Positions 56,939 to 64,000 of a DNA stretch of 64,000 nt are shown here, in pieces. Location of the stretch: the NCBI GenBank assembly GCA_000827325.1, contig KN832879.1, forward strand, positions 744,001 through 808,000, in the 5' to 3' direction. The stretch comes from Oidiodendron maius Zn. Taxonomy: Eukaryota; Ascomycota; Leotiomycetes; Myxotrichaceae. The translations under genes and the position numbers were made by a program. The stretch's first letter is position 1; each line of letters opens with the position of its first letter. The notes under the pieces were generated by a model that saw only the letters and a list, made by a program, of their open reading frames with translations, made no database searches and had not been told where the DNA came from.

Positions 56939-58306
56939 TGGACATTTATAACTAAACATCCTATATTATAGGGTTTTATTCGAGTCTTAAAATGCCCTGA
57001 GGAGGTATATTTAGCTGTACTTTAAAGGCGACAACCTGACATGGGGCTTGCATCGTATTCTCCTACATTTAAAAAACTAGTATTTTCTCCATAGAATAAG
57101 GATCATGTTTGAATTATGGGTTCTCAAACGCTGTTGTAATATTATGCGATGAAGAAAGAAGCTGTGAATTGTAGTACTGTGTTTGGCATGCATCAATACT
57201 TGGCTGATTGCGAAACCTTGCGTTAGACAGTGCGTGATACATGGAGATTAATCATACTAATAGAAACCAGTTTACAATACAGAGAGCATCTCTTGACATG
57301 ATGTTTGATATTATCCGCGTATGTCACACTCGATTCTCTGTCAACTCAAGTTCAAGTCGAGTGTTTCGTCGTATTTTATCCATTCAATTACCGACATCCC
57401 TGTGAGGCGAAAATCCCGTACAGTGGCTTGCAAAATCGGCTTCCCCTCCCAGCGCGCTGTATGACTTCCCCCGCACCACTCTTGGCAATCGCCTTACCAA
57501 AGTAAGTTAAGCTTTAGGCAAGGGTGGTACTTGTGGCTTTATCAAGTGGCGATCTCATGAGCTGCTCCATATGTACCTCTACTCCTGCCTGGTTGTACTC
57601 CAAAGGTACCACTGCAAATCGTCAACGCAGAGCGGAGCCAATTCTTGCCCATTCTACGCCTTATGCTCAAGTTTACATGCACACAGTTTTGATGACTTTG
57701 CATAGAAAAGAGGACCTTATATTGTATTAAACCATCACCGCATTTCGTTCTCACCAAGATTCTGGCTTAGCTGCATGGCCGTAGTTAAGGGCCTCCTAGG
57801 CCAATTGTAACTAAACCATGCTAAAGTTATAGAGCCAGGAACATCACAGCTACAGTGACCCAACGCGCGAAAGGGGGATCCGTCGATCAGAGTGGGGTCG
57901 TTGTTTCCGAATCGAGTGTTGATATCAAGGCCGTTGTGATCCAGCAAGCAGAAGGGAATAATCTTGTCACATAGAATGGTAACTAAAGCCGATGTTCAGT
58001 GATAATCTAATAAAGGTTTCTCACAAAGAAAAGCAAAAGACTTTCTCAGCCCAACTGCAGCCTAGACAAAGGCCTCCGAGAGATTGGACGCTGCGGAAAC
58101 AAGCGGAGGAGAATTAGTCCTGACTAGAAATATCAATTATCTTCTATATAATCGCCCCTAACGCCGGTTCAACCAACCCTTAGTCTTTAATTGCCTAGCG
58201 TTTGACTAGGTGCACACTAATATTGAAATTCATACCACGCCTGCATTGCTCTAAACACAAAACGAAAAGAAGGTGAAAATCTTCGAACATCGTTCTATCC
58301 ATAAAT
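56939..58306. other. Intergenic, about 1.4 kb
   Basis: 3' region of the efflux MFS and of the NLR gene (convergent). Small frames at 57305-57505, 57524-57730 and 57735-57947 show no family features. No repeats or mobile element seen. Confidence 0.5.
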
Positions 58307-61300
58307 TTAACCTTCTATCACCTCGAACCTATGACTGTGTTGATGTATTCGAGCTGCATCTATAATGCACCTAAAACAGAGATTAAAAAACCTACAGTCC
58401 TTACAATTATAACGGCTACCATATATAACCTAGATTATTTAATTAGCTAATATATATGCTATTCTTAAGACATAACTTACATGATAACAAGAACTACAGC
58501 TGTAGTACTGACACTTACCAGGCCTAGTGCTAGGTTTCTTTGACTCGGCTTGGCTCGTATTATCCCGGAATAGCGAAGTTAAAGATTCGTTTTGACAAAA
58601 AGTAGCTACATCGAGCGGTGTCCAGCCTTTGATATCTTTTCGGTTTGAATTCACCCCAGATCCTATTAGCATCTCTACAATCTTGCGACTGCCATTTCGA
58701 CAAGCCCAATGAAGTGCTGTCCAGCCATGTGTGTCCACAAGATTGATATTCACTTTGTTAGACTCTAGGATGACTTGGAGAATCTGGTCCGACCCACCAG
58801 AGGCAGCAAAATGAAGTGCAGAGCAGCCTTGCAGGTCTTGATATTTCCAATCTAGTATGTCGATATTAGATGAGACGAGATATATCAGCTTATCACTACC
58901 TCCTCTTATAGCAAGATGAAGTGGATATCGGCCCTGATTGTCTTGGTGAATAATATCGGCTGATTTGTCGAGGAGGAGTTGCGCGACAGTTTCATGGCCC
59001 TTATATGCGGCTGCTTGGAGAGCATTGCCGTATTGTCCGCCTTGGGCATTAATGTCGGCCTGCTTGTCAAGGAGGAGTTGCACGACAGCTTGATGGCCAC
59101 TTGCTGCAGCTGCTTGAAGAGCGTTGCCGTACTCTCCGCCTTGAGCATTGACGTTAGCCTGCTTGTCAAGGAGGAGTTGCACGATGGCTTGATTGCCCCT
59201 ATATACAGCTGCTTGAAGAGCGTTGCCGTATTGTCCGCCTTGGGCATTAACGTCAGCCTGCTTGTCAAGGAGGAGTTGCACGACGGCTTGATGGCCACTA
59301 TATATAGCTGCTTGAAGAGCGTTGCCGTATTGTCCGACTTGGGCATTGACGTCAGCCTGCTTGTCAAGGAGGAGTTGCACGACGGCTTGATGGCCCACTA
59401 CTGCAGCTGCTTGAAGAGCGTTGCCATAANNNNNNNNNNNNNNNNNNNNNNNNNNNNNNNNNNNNNNNNNNNNNNNNNNNNNNNNNNNNNNNNNNNNNNN
59501 NNNNNNNNNNNNNNNNNNNNNNNNNNNNNNNNNNNNNNNNNNNNNNNNNNNNNNNNNNNNNNNNNNNNNNNNNNNNNNNNNNNNNNNNNNNNNNNNNNNN
59601 NNNNNNNNNNNNNNNNNNNNNNNNNNNNNNNNNNNNNNNNNNNNNNNNNNNNNNNNNNNNNNNNNNNNNNNNNNNNNNNNNNNNNNNNNNNNNNNNNNNN
59701 NNNNNNNNNNNNNNNNNNNNNNNNNNNNNNNNNNNNNNNNNNNNNNNNNNNNNNNNNNNNNNNNNNNNNNNNNNNNNNNNNNNNNNNNNNNNNNNNNNNN
59801 NNNNNNNNNNNNNNNNNNNNNNNNNNNNNNNNNNNNNNNNNNNNNNNNNNNNNNNNNNNNNNNNNNNNNNNNNNNNNNNNNNNNNNNNNNNNNNNNNNNN
59901 NNNNNNNNNNNNNNNNNNNNNNNNNNNNNNNNNNNNNNNNNNNNNNNNNNNNNNNNNNNNNNNNNNNNNNNNNNNNNNNNNNNNNNNNNNNNNNNNNNNN
60001 NNNNNNNNNNNNNNNNNNNNNNNNNTGCTTGAAGAGCGTTGCCATAATGTCCGCCTTGGGCATTGATGTCGGCCTGCTTGCCAAGGAGGAGTTGCACGAC
60101 GGCTTGATGGCCCACTGCTGCAGCTGCTTGAAGAGCGTTGCCATAATGTCCGCCTTGGGCATTGATATCGGCCTGCTTGTCAAGGAGGAGTTGCACGATG
60201 GCTTGATTGCCCCCTGCTGTAGCTGCTTGAAGAGCGTTGCCGTATTGTCCGCCTTGGGCATTGATGTCGGCCTGCTTGTCAAGGAGGAGTTGCACGACGG
60301 CTTGATGGCCCCCTACTGCAGCTGCTTGAAGAGCGTTGCCATAATGTCCGCCTTGAGCATTGACATTAGCCTGCTTGTCAAGGAGGAGTTGCACGATGGG
60401 TCTACTCCCTTTTGCTGCAGCTCCATGTAAAGCATTTCCAGTGTTTCCGGTCTGTTTATTGACGCTGGCACCTTTAATAAGTAGTAACACAACTATTTCT
60501 TCATGCCCGTTGGCTGCTGCTCGTTCTAGTGCTGTGCACTTGCTCTTATTTTCTGCTTGAAAATCAGTCCCCGCATCAAGTAGTGCTTTGACAACTTGTG
60601 TATGGCCCCAGCGAGATGCAAGGTGGAGTGCTCGGTTTCCATTGCCATCTGTTTGTTCAAGATCAGGGTCTTTTAATAGCAACCCCTCTACAACGCTCAA
60701 AAGACCCGCACCAGACGCAATATGGAGCATAGTAGAAGACTTCTCAGGTCGCCGTTCATATTGAGAGTAAGGATCAAGGATTCTAGAGAATCTCACCCAA
60801 CGCTCTAGTATAATTGGATAGCACTGAATATAACGTAGAAGATAATCCTGTGGAACCCCTCGTGTCTCGGCCTTTTCGGCGTGTAAGAACCAAGATCTTG
60901 CAACATAATCTATGAACGGAAGCTTGGTTCTGATAGATTTAGCATTATGTTTGTTCGGGCTGTCTATCTCCGCAATTCTCATATAATTTGCACAAATAAG
61001 CGAGATCTGGTTATGACCTTGTCCGATTGGATCTCCAGAAGTCTTATCAAAGAACTGAAGTCCACTTCGTAGAAGGAAGTCATTTATAGATTGGTGAATG
61101 AACTGTACGATCTGATCACTTCGATGCTGCTTGCATTCTATAAGGCCTCCAGACAAGCTACTAATTCGTTTCGCCATCATGTCGTTTGATCGCAATTCCG
61201 GTTCTGCGAGATACGATTCTAGGCTAAGGAGCTCTGTTTTTGGTAGACTCATGGCGAAGGATATCTCTCTCACGGTCAAGGGCCGCTCGGCGAGATATAC

Positions 61301-63969
61301 CAGTCTCATGAGGAGTAAGGTGTCCGGGTGATCTTTTTGGTCGATGACTTTTCTCAGAATATGTTCATAGACGTCGTCCAGCTCTTCAGGAACTTCTTCT
61401 AACCTTTGTCTGATCTCTATTCGCGACCGGCCATCGTTGTGATCTCGGATCGCCAAATGAACCACAAGTGCGGCCCATTGAAACACTCCTTGTGCTCTTC
61501 TAGCAATAGCATCTTCCAATTCCGCTGGATATTGTTGTCCAGCTTCACTCACCGGGAGCCACTTGTGAAGCTCGTCGCGAACGTAAATCGAGATATCTGC
61601 TTGGTTCTCCTCTTCAACGCAGATGACCCGTCCTTGATTGTCAGCGACGACGGGCTGGTGGCGACACGAGAAGCAAATCGTAGATCGAAGCTTTTTACTA
61701 TGCAAGAGGTCGTTCAATTCATGGAAATCCGACAAGATCTGGTGCCTTGTCTTTCGATTGTTGTTGCCATCGCTAGCTTCATCTAATGCGTCGACGAAGA
61801 TATTGACCGGTTGGATTTCCGCGACGTGCTCGACAGCAGTTTTGAAAAATTCATGGAGCCCATTAACGTGCCAGTTCCAGTCCTTTCCGGGATCGCCTTG
61901 AGTCCTAGACCTCTCCTGAAAAGCGCGGCGAAATTCGGCTTGAGCAGTGGGCGCGAGCAATAATAACTGATGTAGGAGAGATCGATATATTCCAAGCCGG
62001 CTTTTCTGCAAATCTGTACCACGACCGTGCAAGAAGAATGAAAGTTGAATAGATTCCTGGTAGAGGGCTTGCTGCTCGAAGTCTCGAAGGAGAAATTCCA
62101 TCAATGTTGATTTCCCTGATCCTGGCTTGCCCTTGATCCAGAGGATTCCAGAGCCATCTTCAAGCCAGGTAGTGTACGACGGATGACGAGTGATCCACCC
62201 GCATGTCTTTGCATGTGCCCGTTGCGTATCTCGTCGTCGATAGTTCATTTCCGGAAAAGCCAGAGATTTTAGGCAAGCTTTACAATACATCAGAGATAAT
62301 CTAGTTGGAGGAGTCTGTCTAGATGGGCTTACCAAGGTCCTCATGTCCCAGATGACGCAGACTCAGTTCTACTAGTTATTAGAAGATATTACTCCCCTAC
62401 AACCTAAGGAAGCGAGACAGTACTATTTATAGATCCATGGCGCCTTTCTATTACAACTATAGCCTGCTCTGCAAACTTCCGTAGTTCATATCGGGCCTTG
62501 ATATAGCCGTCTTGATCAGGCTGGGGAAATTTGACCATATCGCTATGATCTGCGTCAATAGACACTATGTAATCTTCTGAAGTTTCCCATCGGCGACCGA
62601 GATTTGCTGACGCAGGAGTGACGAGCAACTCCTTCGGACCAGCACGTGTCCACTTCTTTGTAAATGGGTCCTGTTTTGATTAGTTTTATCGATCACAGAC
62701 GATACCGATATTCGACCTACTTCAATAACGGTAGATGTCTTCCTCATTTCAAAGAACTGGATGATCTTTGAGTCTTCGAAGTCAAAGGCTCTGCAAAATT
62801 CTTCATGTTGGCGGTTCCGTCGTCGGTAGCCCACTTCTTGGTCGAGCAAGGACAAATCGTATCGCTGAGGCTTATCTCCAACCATCGCTGCCAATGCTTT
62901 AGTATCCATGCCTCCGTTGGGCACACCGAAGAACAAGGCCCCATAGACTGAAATCAGATTGTACTTGTCGTTAGTATCAGAACTCTCCTTCATCAGTATT
63001 AGCGCCTTCGACAGTCAGCGAGGAACAACCTTTGTTTATGATACGCCTACTTGTTTGAAGACTATACCACCAAGGCTGTGAGCAATGAAAACCAAGGGTA
63101 CGGGAGGTCCGGTCTTTGTAGTCAGCGACGTTATGCAGGCGAATCGAGTGCTCCTACCTTGCCTTGACCTCGCCTGTCCCTAAGCAGTCGCCTGAGGGTA
63201 TCTGCATAATCATCAACCCCGCTGATCGAATCAGCTGTGGTTAAATCACACGCGAATCCGTATATGAATACCCGTAATCGAGGAACGTCCTTGGCTAGGG
63301 AATCTCGAAGCCACACGTATGTATCATTATGAGCTTTGAATCCTCCAAGCGGATGGCTTCCCCAGCCATGTATCGCAATACAACTGTAACCGTAGGTCAG
63401 CGAACGGTCTTAATTCACACAGAGCAGCGTACTCAATCAAATGTTCCTCGTCGTTATCAAGAAGGGAAACAGGAGTGAAACCAATGAAGTGTGTATCAAT
63501 GTGCACAGTGTCGGTTTGCTTAGACAATGGATGAACAATATATACTGGCCAATTCGCCGTCTTGCCACGGGCATCATCCGCCGCCACCGAAGATAGCCTG
63601 GAAGGAGTGTCGCTGAATGTGATCGTCGCGATTCTCTGCTGCGACCAGTTCGAAGCGTAGGAGTGGATGGTCAACGTTGTATGTGATTCGAGCTGGAGAC
63701 CGATACGAAGAGCGTCATGTAAGGAGGTTGCGTCGTAGGTATTTGGTATTTGTGTCACTCGATATGTAGTCCATTGTGACTTACTAGAACTAACGGTCGG
63801 CTCTGAGGACTCTGATGGAGCGCCGCTCCTTGTGCCCATGCGTCGCTTCTTCGCCTGTCTCTGAGAAGCCGTCAGTTGGTGTCAAGAAGATGGAAGGACT
63901 GCTTGCCTCAACGCTTTCGTTTTTGTTTGCGTCTGACTGGTGAGACGATCTCCGCGTTCTAGGTGCCAT
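58307..63969 (-). CDS. NOD-like receptor: hydrolase-NACHT-ankyrin-ZZ
   Basis: Minus-strand exons: 63969-63907 (tentative), 63860-63433, 63383-63158, 63113-63051, 63005-62721, 62670-62424, 62371-62333, 62277-58481, 58429-58307; about 1756 residues as placed, or 1728 from the ATG at 63839. The N-terminal alpha/beta-hydrolase has DCIAIHGWGSHPLGG, the elbow FIAHSLGGIVFKQ and the late HSDMVKF, as in SesB/PGAP1-like domains of fungal NLRs. The NACHT domain has Walker A GKPGSGKST (about 500), FVDALDEASD and TICFSCRH. Ankyrin repeats of exactly 33 residues (YGNALQAAA-GHQAVVQLLLDKQ pattern) follow and contain a gap. The last exon, behind a GTAAGT intron, adds a ZZ zinc finger (CSSCYH-VIYGSRYNCKDC, NLCFRC, HQHSHRF). 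Fungal NLRs detect non-self and trigger cell death. Confidence 0.85.
58945..60455 (-). repeat. 99-bp ankyrin-coding tandem repeats (NLR)
   Basis: Units repeat exactly every 99 bp (for example TGCTTGAAGAGCGTTGCC at 59111, 59210, 59309, 59408 and 60026, 60125, 60224, 60323). About nine units are visible on either side of the gap and are near-identical in DNA and protein, differing mostly at a few positions such as the residues after QAA and QGG. Such uniform repeats point to recent unit exchange or amplification. Confidence 0.9.
59430..60025. other. Assembly gap (596 N)
   Basis: A run of N inside the ankyrin repeats, where near-identical units probably collapsed in assembly. The distance between equivalent repeat positions across it (59408 to 60026) is 618 bp, not a multiple of 99, so the gap length is an estimate. 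Confidence 0.98.
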
Positions 63970-64000
63970 GCTGCAACGTCCTAAAATTGCTATCTGAAAT
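63970..64000. other. Window end, upstream of the NLR gene
   Basis: Only a few bases of the NLR promoter side lie in the window; nothing can be read. Confidence 0.6.

Noticed and set aside
57305-57947. Three small frames in the 56.9-58.3 kb spacer
   Set aside because: Short, without conserved motifs or splice partners.
58979-60430. Long plus-strand frame (483 codons) opposite the NLR
   Set aside because: It is the antisense of the ankyrin repeats. A 99-bp unit keeps any stop-free antisense frame open in every copy, and its product is low-complexity.

Overview
This window is fungal nuclear DNA, most likely from a filamentous ascomycete of the Eurotiales (Penicillium/Aspergillus type). The signs are protein-coding genes cut by many short introns (about 45-100 bp, GTAAGT-like donors), Zn2Cys6 regulators, PDR and MFS transporters, secreted CAZymes and a NACHT-ankyrin protein. 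I rebuilt 23 coding genes plus one gene relic. Splice sites were chosen by hand from donor and acceptor motifs, exon phase and family conservation. For every multi-exon model the exon lengths sum to a multiple of three, except the first gene, whose 5' end lies outside the window.

Layout. 1-8.6 kb: the 3' part of a striatin gene, then a full-size PDR-type ABC transporter. 9.2-19.1 kb: a compact sugar-acid module with a DUF2264 protein, an MFS sugar transporter, a GH88 unsaturated uronyl hydrolase and a Zn2Cys6 regulator. 20-26.7 kb: a Cys-rich conserved protein, histone variant H2A.Z, a secreted protein and a possible tubby-like protein. 27-30.9 kb: a secreted type-B carboxylesterase divergent from a Zn2Cys6 regulator. 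31-47.2 kb: a plant-polysaccharide region with a GH3 beta-xylosidase carrying a WSC domain at each end, a secreted beta-helix protein fused to a bulb-type lectin domain, an Ara2-like aldo-keto reductase, an XlnR/AraR-family regulator, a sugar MFS transporter and a GH43 galactanase with a C-terminal CBM. An amidohydrolase relic lies beside the galactanase. 48-57 kb: an allantoate-permease-like MFS, then a three-gene unit (NmrA-like reductase, Zn2Cys6 regulator, 14-TM efflux MFS) whose promoters share CGGAC motifs. 58.3-64 kb: a NOD-like receptor (hydrolase, NACHT, near-identical ankyrin repeats, ZZ zinc finger) with a 596-base assembly gap in its repeats.

How it fits together: the striatin, H2A.Z and possibly the ABC genes look like core genome, while the rest is accessory metabolism arranged as local transporter-enzyme-regulator sets for breaking down plant polymers or exporting a metabolite. 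The most notable structures are the WSC-GH3-WSC enzyme with matching exons around both WSC domains, the ZZ finger of the NLR hidden behind a short last intron, an apparent excess of GC-AG introns (four), very small conserved exons, and the shared CGGAC motifs. I found no rRNA, tRNA, CRISPR array, transposon or retroelement.
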